Source: an uncultured Erysipelotrichaceae bacterium
GTDB lineage: Bacteria; Bacillota_I; Bacilli_A; RF39; UBA660
Direction of reading: 5' to 3'
Assembly: GCA_902791625.1 (NCBI GenBank)
Contig: CADAWN010000010.1
Span: forward strand, 1-36,697
Length of the DNA stretch: 36,697 nucleotides
Shown here: positions 6,263 through 14,696 of the stretch, in pieces
Position numbering within the stretch: position 1 is the stretch's first letter
Layout of the letters: the number at the start of each line of letters is the position of its first letter
Notes under the pieces: model-generated
Seen by the model: only the letters and a program-made list of their open reading frames with translations
Database searches by the model: none
Told to the model about the DNA's origin: nothing
Position numbers and translations under genes: made by a program

Positions 6263-7117
6263 ATGTTAAAGGCGAAACCGTTTGTGAAATGGGCAGGTGG
6301 GAAAAGATCAATCATTGATAAATTAATTAAACTAGTTCCAGAAGATTACAAGACATATTATGAGCCGTTTGTTGGCGGTGGAGCTATGTTATATGAACTT
6401 CAACCTAAAAAGGCAGTAATTAATGACTATAACACAGAATTAATGAATGTTTATGAATGCATAAAAGATGAAAATAAATTTGCTAATATGTGCGGTGAAT
6501 TAAATAAACATGAATCAAATCATTCAGAAGATTATTATTATCAAATTAGAGATTTAGATAGAGATAAGAGAAAATTTAATAAATTAGCAGATTATAAAAG
6601 GGCAGCTAGAACTATTTATTTAAATAAAGCTTGTTTTAATGGTTTATATAGAGTTAATAGTAAAAATGAATTTAATGTTCCATCTGGAAAGAAAAATAAA
6701 GTTAATACTTATGACGGACCTAATTTAGGAATAATTCATTGTTTGCTAAATTTTAATGATATTAAACTTTTATCAACAGATTTTGAAGAAGCAATTAAGG
6801 ATGCTAAAAAAGGTGATTTTGTTTATTTTGATCCTCCATATGATTCAGATACTTCAACTTTTAATAGTTATACTGAAAATGGATTTGGAAAAGAAGAACA
6901 AAAAAGACTTGCCAACGTATTTAGAAATTTAGACAAGAGAGGTTGTTATGTAATGTTATCAAATTATAATACTACTCTTATTAAAGAATTGTATAAGGAT
7001 TATAGATTTAATTATGTAACAGCCCCAAGAAATATTGGAGCCAGTTCAAAAAATAGAGGTAAAGTGGAAGAAGTAATTATTACAAATTATGAAAATAAAA
7101 TAAGTTTTGAAGAATAA
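6263..7117 (+). CDS. DpnM-like D12-class adenine methyltransferase (GATC)
   Basis: The 284-aa enzyme transfers methyl groups from S-adenosylmethionine to adenine N6, protecting the host from the restriction enzyme at 8450. It shows KPFVKWAGGKR (residues 5-15, SAM binding), YEPFVGGGAM near 35-44 and the catalytic DPPY at D190, in the order of the D12/alpha class. Its length equals my recollection of DpnM. ATG 6263 is preferred over an upstream start because AAGGAGG (6247-6253) lies 9 nt before it. GATC specificity is inferred from the D12 type together with a DpnA-like second methylase and a DpnII-like nuclease downstream. Promoter features lie at 6213-6233. Confidence 0.9.
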   Translation: MLKAKPFVKWAGGKRSIIDKLIKLVPEDYKTYYEPFVGGGAMLYELQPKKAVINDYNTELMNVYECIKDENKFANMCGELNKHESNHSEDYYYQIRDLDRDKRKFNKLADYKRAARTIYLNKACFNGLYRVNSKNEFNVPSGKKNKVNTYDGPNLGIIHCLLNFNDIKLLSTDFEEAIKDAKKGDFVYFDPPYDSDTSTFNSYTENGFGKEEQKRLANVFRNLDKRGCYVMLSNYNTTLIKELYKDYRFNYVTAPRNIGASSKNRGKVEEVIITNYENKISFEE

Positions 7118-7149
7118 AGTTATTATAATATATATAGGAGGTGCATTGC

Positions 7150-7911
7150 ATGAGTAAGGAATACTACTACGAAGAAGAAAACTTTAAATTACTACATGGT
7201 GATGCCTTTTTATTATTAAAAAAAATAGAACCACAAAGTGTAGATATGATATTTGCCGATCCACCATACTTTCTATCAGGAGATGGGATAACTTGTAGTG
7301 CTGGTAAGATGGTATCGGTAAAAAAAGGCGAATGGGATGAAAAAATAGGTATTAAGGAAAAACACAATTTTAATAAGAAATGGATAAGAGAATGTAAAAG
7401 AATTTTAAAAGATGATGGGACAATATGGATAAGTGGAACAATGCATAATATTTATTCAATTGGTATGGCTCTAGAAGAAGAAGGATTTAAAATAATTAAT
7501 AACATTACATGGAAGAAATTAAATCCTCCACCTAATATTAGCTGCAGAGCATTTGTTCATTCAACAGAAACAATATTATGGGCTAAAAAAGACATAAAAA
7601 ATGCAAAGCATAAATTTAACTATGATGTGATGAAAAAATTTAATGATGGAAAACAAATGAAAGATGTATGGGAAACATCTTTAACTAAACCAAGTGAAAA
7701 GAAATGTGGAAAACATCCTACTCAAAAACCAATAGCACTTCTAGAAAAAATAATACTTGCATCAACAGATGAAAATGATTTAATACTTGATCCATTTAAC
7801 GGCAGTGGAACAACAGGAATTGTAGCAAGTAGATTAAAAAGAAAATATATAGGAATAGAAAAAGAAAAAGAATACTTAGACTTAACAATAAAAAGAAAGG
7901 AAAATATATGA
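7150..7911 (+). CDS. DpnA-like beta-class adenine methyltransferase
   Basis: The 253-aa second methylase of DpnII-type systems has DPPY early (D37, in FADPPYFLSG) and the SAM motif late (DPFNGSGTTG, from D214), the beta-class order. In the pneumococcal system the DpnA enzyme also methylates single-stranded GATC DNA, protecting incoming transformation DNA; the same role here is inference. The true start is ATG 7150, eight bases after AGGAGG; the GTG at 7141 falls in the ribosome site. The stop overlaps the next gene by 4 nt (ATGA). Confidence 0.9.
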   Translation: MSKEYYYEEENFKLLHGDAFLLLKKIEPQSVDMIFADPPYFLSGDGITCSAGKMVSVKKGEWDEKIGIKEKHNFNKKWIRECKRILKDDGTIWISGTMHNIYSIGMALEEEGFKIINNITWKKLNPPPNISCRAFVHSTETILWAKKDIKNAKHKFNYDVMKKFNDGKQMKDVWETSLTKPSEKKCGKHPTQKPIALLEKIILASTDENDLILDPFNGSGTTGIVASRLKRKYIGIEKEKEYLDLTIKRKENI

Positions 7912-8450
7912 GAGTTAGTAAGGGTTCAAAAAATAAAAGAATAAATGGAAAAAATTTAACTTCAATAATAGATGTATTTTTTGATAATAAATATACAATA
8001 TATGTATTTCAGGGTGGTATAAGTGAAAATGACATAATAATTAAATATTCTGAAGAAGGTAAAAGACTTAGAACACCTAAACATATTCATTGGGCAGTAG
8101 ATTTATTATTAAAATTACAGGCTGAGAGAGAATTGACTAGGAACTTTATTAAAGAGATAAAAAAAGAATGGGAAAATTGTAAACCATTAAAGAATAATGA
8201 CGATTTAACATTGATAACGTTAGTAGATAATTATATAGAAATTACCGATGCCTCTAAATATAAGGAATTGGACAACTATGGAGAATATGAAGTAGAGTTT
8301 TTAATTGTTTTGATGACTCTTTTAATGACGCAAGAGAAGACAAATAGGGAAGATGCATATATGTTTGGTAGTGTTTTAGATGCACTGTTGGAAGATGATT
8401 TAGATATATTTGCAATAATGTCTGTATCAGGTTTTGGAGGTAGATTTTAG
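7908..8450 (+). CDS. Unknown 180-aa protein embedded in the DpnII-type operon
   Basis: This ORF overlaps dpnA by 4 nt and dpnB by 1 nt, so it is an integral, translationally coupled part of the operon. The classical three-gene DpnII operon does not have it. The protein is soluble and starts MRVSKGSKNKRINGK, then has a beta segment (YTIYVFQGGISENDIIIKY), RTPKHIHWAVDLLLKLQ, and a helical C-terminal part EVEFLIVLMTLLMTQEKTNREDAYMFG ending GFGGRF, quoted here in parts. No catalytic motif or helix-turn-helix is recognised. It could control nuclease activity or expression, or add specificity. I am sure it is a gene and do not know its function. Confidence 0.75.
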   Translation: MRVSKGSKNKRINGKNLTSIIDVFFDNKYTIYVFQGGISENDIIIKYSEEGKRLRTPKHIHWAVDLLLKLQAERELTRNFIKEIKKEWENCKPLKNNDDLTLITLVDNYIEITDASKYKELDNYGEYEVEFLIVLMTLLMTQEKTNREDAYMFGSVLDALLEDDLDIFAIMSVSGFGGRF

Positions 8451-9307
8451 TGAAAAGAGATTTTAATGAATGGTTATGTAAATTTAAATCTAGTATATCT
8501 GATTACACTTATTATGTGGATTTTGATAAGATTTATAGCAATGTTGAAAAAGTAAAAGTCGAACTTAATATTTTAAATTCTTTGATTGGTAGTAAAAATA
8601 TTGAAAATGATTTTCAAACAATATTAATAAAATATCCTGAAACATTGGAATGTATACCTCTTTTATTGGCTGTTCGTTCAAGGGAAATATTTATAAAGGA
8701 TGAAATAAATGAGTATTTATTTAAATTTGATAAAATGGTTTATTCAATGAATGATTATGTAAAATTCATGAAAGAAAGTGGATTGTTTGATTTATTACAA
8801 AATCATATTATAAATAATTTATATGATTATGTTTTAGGAATAGAAGTTGGATTAGATTCTAATGGTAGAAAAAATCGTGGTGGACATCTAATGGAGAATC
8901 TTGTTGAAGGTTATATTGAAAAAGCTGGATACAAAAAAGATATTGATTATTTTAAGGAAATGTATTTATCAGAAATAGAGAAAAAATGGAATTTAGATTT
9001 ATCTGCTATGTCAGGGGACAATGTTTCAACTAAAAGGTTTGATTTTGTAATTAAAACGGATAAACAAGTTTATGCTATAGAAACTAATTTTTATTCTAGT
9101 GGTGGTTCAAAATTAAATGAAACTGCAAGAAGCTATAAAATGTTAGCAAGTGAATCTAAAAAGGTAAATGGTGTAACATTCATATGGTTTACTGATGGAT
9201 TGGGCTGGTTAAGTGCCAGAAAGAATCTTGAGGAAACATTTAATGAAATGGATACAATTTACAATATAGATGATTTAGAGCATGGAATAATAGAAAATTT
9301 TAAGTAG
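8450..9307 (+). CDS. DpnII-like restriction endonuclease (GATC)
   Basis: The 285-aa nuclease is expected to cut unmethylated GATC sites. The C-terminal third carries the family signature: KRFDFVIKTD, then YAIETNFYSSGGSKLNETAR, then FIWFTDGLGW. The Asp of RFDF and the Glu of AIETN are plausible metal-binding residues of the PD-(D/E)xK-type core. Length is close to my recollection of DpnII. The start is GTG 8450, overlapping the previous stop (TAGTG), with GGAGG about 9 nt upstream. A weak GTG start and last position in the operon would keep nuclease levels below methylase levels. No clear terminator follows. Confidence 0.92.
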   Translation: MKRDFNEWLCKFKSSISDYTYYVDFDKIYSNVEKVKVELNILNSLIGSKNIENDFQTILIKYPETLECIPLLLAVRSREIFIKDEINEYLFKFDKMVYSMNDYVKFMKESGLFDLLQNHIINNLYDYVLGIEVGLDSNGRKNRGGHLMENLVEGYIEKAGYKKDIDYFKEMYLSEIEKKWNLDLSAMSGDNVSTKRFDFVIKTDKQVYAIETNFYSSGGSKLNETARSYKMLASESKKVNGVTFIWFTDGLGWLSARKNLEETFNEMDTIYNIDDLEHGIIENFK

Positions 9308-9411
9308 AATAAAAATGTTATAAAAACTGACTTTAAAAAACAGTAATGTAAATAAATATACTATGTAATTGCTTATTATATATTCTTGATATAATTAGTA
9401 TAGGTGATAAC
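9308..9411. repeat. Short gap with diverged island-element copy
   Basis: CTGACTTTAAAAAACAGTAATGTAAA (9327-9352) resembles the right-edge copy at 11588-11625 in its CTGACTTT start and its ACAG/TAATGT/AAA end, with internal differences. Downstream is the promoter of the next gene. The match is weak. Confidence 0.3.
9369..9395 (+). promoter_or_regulatory. Promoter of the membrane protein gene
   Basis: TTGCTT (9369-9374), 15-bp spacer, extended -10 TGA-TATAAT (9390-9395). Confidence 0.5.
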
Positions 9412-9675
9412 ATGGCTAAAAAGAAAAATAATGGAAGCGATGAATTTGTAAATTTTTTTGCTTATGGTGCAGCGGGAATTATTACTGTTTTTATGTGGAT
9501 GGTTAGAATAATATTATTCATTCCATATTTAATTATTAAATTTATTAAATGGATTTATAATAAAAATAAGAATAAAGATAGTAGTAAGACTACTGATGTT
9601 AAAGAAAAAGTATATACTGATAAATCATCTAATAAAAAAGATGATATAGTATATGATTCATTAGAGGATTGGTAG
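9412..9675 (+). CDS. 87-aa membrane protein ended by a UAG inside a longer frame
   Basis: A charged N-terminus (MAKKKNNGSDE) is followed by about 45 hydrophobic residues, AYGAAGIITVFMWMVRIILF then IPYLIIKFIKWIY, enough for one or two membrane helices. A Lys/Ser/Asp tail ends SLEDW at a TAG (9673-9675). The same frame then stays open for 30 more codons of very acidic sequence to a TAA at 9766-9768 that overlaps the terminator. The protein was probably 118 aa and has lost its acidic tail through a nonsense mutation, or reads through the UAG. Function is not recognised; no homologue comes to mind. Confidence 0.6.
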   Translation: MAKKKNNGSDEFVNFFAYGAAGIITVFMWMVRIILFIPYLIIKFIKWIYNKNKNKDSSKTTDVKEKVYTDKSSNKKDDIVYDSLEDW

Positions 9676-9768
9676 AAGAAAGAAGTAGATGAGGGCAATT
9701 ATGATTCTTATAACTTTGAAGAAGAAGAGTTAGAAGAAGATGATTATTATAATGAAGATGATGAATAA
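9676..9768 (+). other. In-frame continuation beyond the UAG (acidic tail)
   Basis: Thirty codons follow the TAG in the same frame and read KKEVDEGNYDSYNFEEEELE and onward to YYNEDDE. Such biased acidic sequence up to a stop abutting a terminator looks like a genuine former C-terminus rather than chance. Confidence 0.5.
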
Positions 9769-9781
9769 TCATCTTTTTTTT
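9757..9781 (+). terminator. Terminator of the membrane protein gene
   Basis: GATGAT-GAATA-ATCATC followed by eight Ts. It overlaps the TAA of the extended frame and belongs to the recurrent GATGATT/AATCATC hairpin type of this genome. Confidence 0.75.
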
Positions 9782-9786
9782 GAAAA

Positions 9787-9816
9787 TTGCAATAAAAAAT
9801 AATAGAGTGTTATAAT
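9787..9816 (+). promoter_or_regulatory. Promoter of the HEPN gene
   Basis: TTGCAA (9787-9792), 18-bp spacer, TATAAT (9811-9816). The expected start near 9823 leaves only about 5-11 nt before the start codon, so the mRNA is nearly leaderless. Confidence 0.55.
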
Positions 9817-9833
9817 ATTTTTGGTGATTGAAA

Positions 9834-10904
9834 TTGAAAATATATTATAGGACAAAAATATTAATTAATGGTATTTTTCCATTGGTAAATTTTAAAATTG
9901 ATGGATTTATTCAAAAAACTGGTTTGTATGATGAAAAAATGATTGATACTGATAATGAAGATTATATATTTTATTCATCTGGTTTTCTAATAAAAGGCCT
10001 TTATTCATGTCGTGAAAAAAAAGGAAATTTCTATGAATATTTGATAAATGATGAATTGTTTGAAAAAGATGTTCCTCATAATATATCAGAATATGAATTG
10101 CAAAAATTAATGATAGAATATCAAAATGAACGAATAAAAATCCTTGAAAAAAAGTTAAGATTAATTTCAGGCTATGGAATAAATTTGCCGGTTTTCAAAA
10201 CAGTTATATATAATTCGAAAAAAGAATTTTTAACTTATACTGGATTTATAAATTGGAAATTTACACCACTTAAGGCTATAAACTATGATGCTAATGACAG
10301 AAAAAAATTGGAGCAAAGACTGCAATTATATATAGCAGATTCAACACTTAAAGACTTGGAAACAAAAAACAAAAGATTTAGTAGAGCTTTATATTTTTAT
10401 AATAGTTCATTTGAATCTTATGATCCTGGAATTAGATTTACATTACTATTTTCAGCATTGGAATCATTATTTAATATTGATTCTGATAAAGTTACTGAAG
10501 AAGTCGCAAATTTTTCGAGTAGAATTTTATTTTTATCATATACAGAAAGAAAATCAACAAAATATAAGATTAAGAACTATTATAATGAACGTTCAAGATT
10601 TATTCATGGTAACAATAATTATGACATCTCTTCTGAAAAAGAGAGCAATTTAAGGGATTTTGTGAGGGAAATACTATTAATATATTGGAATATTTCAGTA
10701 GTATATGATATATATGATGAAGAACAAATAAAAAAATTAATACTAAAGATTAATAGAGATAGTTTAAATGTTATGGTTCAATTATTTATAAAGTACCTTA
10801 GGACTGATCCAAATAAGTTTAAGAAATTATATGAAAAACTAAAGACTAATTTCCTAAATAATGAATACAAAGTTCTAAATAATGAAAGTTTGGATATAGA
10901 ATAG
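9834..10904 (+). CDS. ApeA-like HEPN-domain protein, probable anti-phage RNase
   Basis: The 356-aa protein has a C-terminal HEPN domain of the Apea type: RFTLLFSALESLFN, then VTEEVANFSSRILFL, then YYNERSRFIHGNN, which contains the R-x4-H RNase motif (R253, H258). ApeA proteins with this domain are known anti-phage abortive-infection factors that cleave RNA. The N-terminal 200 residues are a divergent region that may sense infection. No ATG is available; TTG 9834 is chosen because GGTGA ends 6 nt upstream, with TTG 9828 as the alternative. It lies downstream of the restriction operon and upstream of a DUF4160 gene, in keeping with a defence island. Confidence 0.65.
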   Translation: MKIYYRTKILINGIFPLVNFKIDGFIQKTGLYDEKMIDTDNEDYIFYSSGFLIKGLYSCREKKGNFYEYLINDELFEKDVPHNISEYELQKLMIEYQNERIKILEKKLRLISGYGINLPVFKTVIYNSKKEFLTYTGFINWKFTPLKAINYDANDRKKLEQRLQLYIADSTLKDLETKNKRFSRALYFYNSSFESYDPGIRFTLLFSALESLFNIDSDKVTEEVANFSSRILFLSYTERKSTKYKIKNYYNERSRFIHGNNNYDISSEKESNLRDFVREILLIYWNISVVYDIYDEEQIKKLILKINRDSLNVMVQLFIKYLRTDPNKFKKLYEKLKTNFLNNEYKVLNNESLDIE

Positions 10905-10940
10905 TGTCATTATAATAATTACTATAGGTGGTGATTTGTT

Positions 10941-11555
10941 GTGATTAATTTAAATTTCGAAGTTTTTTCTTTTTATTATCCTAATAATAATGAGAGACAG
11001 AAATATAAAAAATATGTTGTTTATAGAGAATATGATAAAAATTTAACGTTGTATGATGTTTTGCTAGATCTTCATAGCAAATATAAAATAGATAATGGTA
11101 TGTATGAAAATTATTTTATTCCCCATATAAATGAATTAATGTGGAAACAATATTTTTCTAAAGATATTTGTAATATGATTGATAATTCTGAGAGTGAATA
11201 TTATAAATTAACATTAGCTGAAATAGAAAAGCAGTTTAATATTTCAAGTATGGTTATACCGGTATATTTGAATTTAGATGGTATTGGCAAAGCCATTGGT
11301 ATTAAAGAGGGTGTCAAATTCTTCTTCCATTTTAATGAAAAGGATTTGCATCACAAACCACATGTTCATTGTGAATACTCTGGTCATGAAACAAGGATAG
11401 AAATTAAAACTTTAAAAGTTCTTGATAAACCATTCAAAAAATCGAAAATGAAAGTTGCTTTTGAGTTTATAGAAAAGAATAGAGAAGAGTTACTTAATTA
11501 TTGGGAAAGAACGATTATAAATGGAGAATCGGTAGAGTTGTATGTGGTAATATAA
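10941..11555 (+). CDS. DUF4160-domain protein
   Basis: The last 90 residues of this 204-aa protein match the DUF4160 pattern: FFFHFNEKDLHHKPHVHCEY with H137, H138, H141 and H143, then an RIEIKTLKVL strand and a helix ending WERTIING. The His cluster suggests metal binding. The N-terminal 115 residues are an added domain with no recognised family, whereas DUF4160 proteins are usually about 80-100 aa. DUF4160 genes are often found beside DUF2442 partners and have been suggested to be toxin-antitoxin-like; here no DUF2442 is present. GTG 10941 has AGGTGGTG about 7 nt upstream. It follows the HEPN gene by 36 nt and is probably co-transcribed with it. Confidence 0.6.
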   Translation: MINLNFEVFSFYYPNNNERQKYKKYVVYREYDKNLTLYDVLLDLHSKYKIDNGMYENYFIPHINELMWKQYFSKDICNMIDNSESEYYKLTLAEIEKQFNISSMVIPVYLNLDGIGKAIGIKEGVKFFFHFNEKDLHHKPHVHCEYSGHETRIEIKTLKVLDKPFKKSKMKVAFEFIEKNREELLNYWERTIINGESVELYVVI

Positions 11556-11585
11556 ATTATAAATCTAAGCAATTAGTTGGTTAAA

Positions 11586-11625
11586 ATCTGACTTTTTTTT
11601 ATTTTCCACAGATAATGTGTAAAAC
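11586..11625. repeat. Dispersed island element, right-edge copy
   Basis: CTGACTTT followed by a T-rich stretch, TTTTCCACAGATAATGTGTAAA. The TTTCCACAGA core is shared with copies 2 and 3. It lies about 40 nt before the ribosomal promoter, marking the right edge of the island. Confidence 0.35.
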
Positions 11626-11662
11626 TTAAAATAAAAAATAATAAAAAAACATCGAAAAAGTG

Positions 11663-11691
11663 TTGAATTTTATGAAATAGTGTGCTAAAAT
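11663..11691 (+). promoter_or_regulatory. Promoter of the S10-spc-alpha operon
   Basis: TTGAAT (11663-11668), 17-bp spacer, TAAAAT (11686-11691) with TGC just upstream (extended -10). Transcription should start near 11698. Confidence 0.75.
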
Positions 11692-11697
11692 TAATTC

Positions 11698-11815
11698 TGT
11701 GTGACTGCTTAGATGTGTGAGGTTGCTGATACACCAGGTAATGTTGTATCTGAAATATCAGGTTATTTACACGGAGCAAGTCTATACTAAGATATAGGCG
11801 AAGGGAGGATTTTTA
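11698..11815 (+). promoter_or_regulatory. S10 operon leader RNA
   Basis: About 118 nt of untranslated leader precede rpsJ. It is less AT-rich than other gaps and contains GTGTGAGGTTGCTGATACACC, whose ends can pair (GTGT/ACAC), then CACGGAGCAAGTCTATAC and GGCGAAGGGAGG. Leaders before rpsJ regulate the operon in several bacteria. I cannot tell whether this one binds a ribosomal protein, but its composition suggests conserved RNA. Confidence 0.5.
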
Positions 11816-12127
11816 ATGTCAACTAATAAACTACGCATAAAAATGAAAGCATATGATCATAAAATTCTTGATAATGCAGTAACTAAAATTGTTGAAACTA
11901 TTAAAAGATCAGGTGGAGAAATTTCTGGTCCAGTACCACTACCAACTGAAATTGAAAAGTTCACAATCTTAAGAGCTGTACACAAATATAAGGATTCACG
12001 TGAACAATTCGAAATGCGTACACACAAAAGATTAATTGATATCAAGAACCCTAGTAAGGAAACAATTGAGGCACTTTCTCATTTAGACTTACCAAGTGGT
12101 GTTGAAATTCAAATTAAAACAATGTAA
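11816..12127 (+). CDS. 30S ribosomal protein S10 (NusE)
   Basis: The 103-aa protein has the diagnostic N-terminus [17 protein letters not shown] and the central [12 protein letters not shown] loop, at normal length. It is part of the 30S head and also binds NusB in antitermination. First gene of the operon, with GGGAGG upstream of the ATG. Confidence 0.97.
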   Translation: MSTNKLRIKMKAYDHKILDNAVTKIVETIKRSGGEISGPVPLPTEIEKFTILRAVHKYKDSREQFEMRTHKRLIDIKNPSKETIEALSHLDLPSGVEIQIKTM

Positions 12128-12144
12128 AAAAATAGGAGGAAAAA

Positions 12145-12867
12145 ATGAAAGGAATCTTAGGTAAAAAAATCGGAATGACTCAAGTATTTACTAAAGATGG
12201 TAAATTAATTCCGGTTACTGTTATTGAAGTTGAGCCAAATGTTGTTACTCAATTAAAGACAGTTGAAACTGATGGTTATGATGCTATCCAACTTGGATTC
12301 GAAACAATTCGTACTAAGTTAAGCAACAAACCAGAAATGGGTCATACTAAAAAAGCTAATACTGAACCTAAGCGCTTCTTAAGAGAAATTAGAGGAGTAA
12401 ATGTTAGCGATTATACATTAGGTCAAGTTATTGGCGCAGATATCTTCGAAGAAGGAGAAATCGTTGATGTTACGGGAACTAGTAAAGGAAAAGGTTTCCA
12501 AGGTGTAATTAAACGTTACAACCAAACTCGTGGTCCAATGGGACACGGTTCACAATACCATAGAGGTGTTGGATCATTAGGTACTATGAGACCTATGCAC
12601 GTATTAAAGGGTAAAAAACTTCCAGGTCAAATGGGAAATGTTACAAGAACAGTTCAAAATCTTGAAATAATCCAAGTTGATATGGAAAATAATTGTATTT
12701 TAGTTAAAGGTAATGTTCCAGGAGCTAAGAAATCTTTAGTAATTATTAAGACAGCTGTTAAGAATCCAAATAAAAAGAATACTAAAGCTGATTTAATTAG
12801 TTATGAAGAAAAAGCAGTTGAAACAACTACAGAAGAAGTAGAAACTACAACTGAAAATGCAGAGTAA
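12145..12867 (+). CDS. 50S ribosomal protein L3
   Basis: The N-terminus [15 protein letters not shown] and the [15 protein letters not shown] region identify L3, an early assembly protein near the peptidyl-transferase centre. At 240 aa it exceeds the usual 205-215 because of an acidic, Thr/Glu-rich tail ([16 protein letters not shown]). Confidence 0.97.
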   Translation: MKGILGKKIGMTQVFTKDGKLIPVTVIEVEPNVVTQLKTVETDGYDAIQLGFETIRTKLSNKPEMGHTKKANTEPKRFLREIRGVNVSDYTLGQVIGADIFEEGEIVDVTGTSKGKGFQGVIKRYNQTRGPMGHGSQYHRGVGSLGTMRPMHVLKGKKLPGQMGNVTRTVQNLEIIQVDMENNCILVKGNVPGAKKSLVIIKTAVKNPNKKNTKADLISYEEKAVETTTEEVETTTENAE

Positions 12868-12909
12868 TCATCACTCTTTAAAAACTAAAAAACATAAGTA
12901 AAGTGATGA
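12868..12909 (+). promoter_or_regulatory. Inverted repeat between rplC and rplD
   Basis: TCATCACT (12868-12875) and AGTGATGA (12902-12909) are perfect complements around a 26-nt loop. The right arm ends directly at the AAGGAGG of rplD. This is the longest gap within the S10 portion, so it may tune rplD translation or mRNA processing. Confidence 0.45.
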
Positions 12910-12924
12910 AAGGAGGAAACAAGG

Positions 12925-13551
12925 ATGAAAAAAGTAGAACTTTTAAATCTTAAAGGTGAAAAAGTAAAAGACCTAAAACTTAATGAAAATATATTTGATA
13001 TTACCCCAAATGATAAAGTTTTATATGATGCAGTTATTTTAGCAAGAGCATCATTAAGACAAGGAACTCATAAAACTAAAAATCGTTCTGAAGTTAGTGG
13101 TGGTGGAAGAAAACCATGGAGACAAAAAGGAACAGGACATGCTCGTCAAGGTTCAATTAGAGCCGTACAATGGGTAGGAGGAGGAAGATATGGAACTCCA
13201 GTACCTAGAGACTACAGCATTAAACAAAATAGAAAAGAAAGACAATTAGCTTTAAGAACTGCATTAACAGAAAAAGCTAATGATAAAGAATTAATCGTAG
13301 TAGATAAGTTGACACTTAATACTCCTAAGACTAAAGAAATGTTAGGAATATTAGAAACTTTAAAACTTACTGATAAGAAAGTATTAATAGTAGTAAAAGA
13401 ATTAGAAGAAAACTTAATTTTAGCTTCAAGAAATATACAAAATATTGTATTAATTACTGCTGATGAAGTTAATGTTTTAGATTTAGTTGCTACTAATTAT
13501 GTATTAATTACAGAAGAAGCAATAAATGCAATTGAGGAGGTGCTAGCATAA
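12925..13551 (+). CDS. 50S ribosomal protein L4
   Basis: The 208-aa protein contains the conserved extended loop SEVSGGGRKPWRQKGTGHAR, which reaches into the exit tunnel. It ends with a strong ribosome site for rplW inside its last codons. Normal length for Bacillota. Confidence 0.97.
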   Translation: MKKVELLNLKGEKVKDLKLNENIFDITPNDKVLYDAVILARASLRQGTHKTKNRSEVSGGGRKPWRQKGTGHARQGSIRAVQWVGGGRYGTPVPRDYSIKQNRKERQLALRTALTEKANDKELIVVDKLTLNTPKTKEMLGILETLKLTDKKVLIVVKELEENLILASRNIQNIVLITADEVNVLDLVATNYVLITEEAINAIEEVLA

Positions 13552-13552
13552 T

Positions 13553-13834
13553 ATGGATACTAAGTATTTAGAAATAATTAAAGCACCAGTTATTACTGAA
13601 AAATCACAAAATGCTATGCAAAATGGACAATATACTTTTAAAGTAGATCCAAGAGCTAATAAAACAGAAATTAAGATTGCTATTGAAAAATTATTCAATG
13701 TTAAAGTAGTTAAGATTTCTACAGTAAATGAACAAACTAAAAAGAAAAGAGTTGGCCGTTATACAGGTTTAACAAACCGTTCAAAGAAAGCTATTGTTAC
13801 TTTAGCTGAAGGTCAAACTATTGAGCTTGGTTAG
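13553..13834 (+). CDS. 50S ribosomal protein L23
   Basis: The 93-aa protein has IIKAPVITEKSQNAMQNGQY and VDPRANKTEIKIAIEKLF, typical of L23 at the tunnel exit, where trigger factor and SRP dock. It starts 1 nt after rplD ends, using GGAGGTG inside rplD. Confidence 0.96.
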   Translation: MDTKYLEIIKAPVITEKSQNAMQNGQYTFKVDPRANKTEIKIAIEKLFNVKVVKISTVNEQTKKKRVGRYTGLTNRSKKAIVTLAEGQTIELG

Positions 13835-13849
13835 AAAGGAGAATAAATT

Positions 13850-14680
13850 ATGGCAATAAGAAATTATAAACCTACTACACCAGGTCGTAGAAAAATGAGT
13901 ACATTAATCAATGAAGATATTACTAAAAGTACTCCTGAAAAAAGTTTAACTGTTACATTAAAGAAAAACAGTGGACGTAATAATCAAGGAAAAATAACTA
14001 CTCGTCATCAAGGTGGAAGAGTAAAAAGAAAATATCGTATTATTGATTTCAAGAGAAATAAATTAAATATACCTGGAGTTGTAGCAAGTATTGAATATGA
14101 CCCAAATAGAACAGCTAATATTGCTTTAATTAATTATATTGATGGTGAAAAGAGATATATCTTAGCACCAAAAGGATTAACAGTTGGAGCAAGAATTGAA
14201 GCTGGAGATAATGTTGATATCGTAGTTGGTAATAGTTTACCACTTATGAATATACCAGTAGGTACAATGGTTCATAATATTGAACTTCGTCCTGGAAAAG
14301 GTGGAGAACTTGCAAGAAGTGCAGGAACTTCTGCTCAAATACTTGGACGTGAAGATAAATATGTAATGATACGTTTATCTAGTGGTGAACAAAGAAAAGT
14401 GTTAGGAACATGTAAGGCAACTATTGGTGAAGTTGGAAATGAAGATGCTTCACTTGTAAAAGTTGGTAAAGCTGGACGTAATCGTCTAAAAGGAATTCGT
14501 CCAACAGTTCGTGGTTCTGTTATGAACCCTAATGACCATCCACATGGTGGTGGTGAAGGACGTGCTCCAGTAGGACGTAAAGCACCAGTTACACCTTGGG
14601 GTAAACCTGCACTTGGTTATAAGACACGTAAGAAAAAACAATCTGATAGTTTAATAGTACGTCGTCGTAATAGTAAATAG
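13850..14680 (+). CDS. 50S ribosomal protein L2
   Basis: The 276-aa protein has the [18 protein letters not shown] segment and the C-terminal [19 protein letters not shown] loop containing the conserved His of the peptidyl-transferase region. Normal length. Confidence 0.98.
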   Translation: MAIRNYKPTTPGRRKMSTLINEDITKSTPEKSLTVTLKKNSGRNNQGKITTRHQGGRVKRKYRIIDFKRNKLNIPGVVASIEYDPNRTANIALINYIDGEKRYILAPKGLTVGARIEAGDNVDIVVGNSLPLMNIPVGTMVHNIELRPGKGGELARSAGTSAQILGREDKYVMIRLSSGEQRKVLGTCKATIGEVGNEDASLVKVGKAGRNRLKGIRPTVRGSVMNPNDHPHGGGEGRAPVGRKAPVTPWGKPALGYKTRKKKQSDSLIVRRRNSK

Positions 14681-14696
14681 GAAAGGAGACTAGGAA

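Noticed and set aside
9673-9675. UAG as a recoded sense codon genome-wide
   Set aside because: TAG ends other clear genes in the window, such as adk and rplR's neighbours in the operon, so it is a normal stop.
10411-10653. 80-codon ORF inside the HEPN gene
   Set aside because: It lies in another frame of a gene with a recognised domain and lacks a ribosome site.
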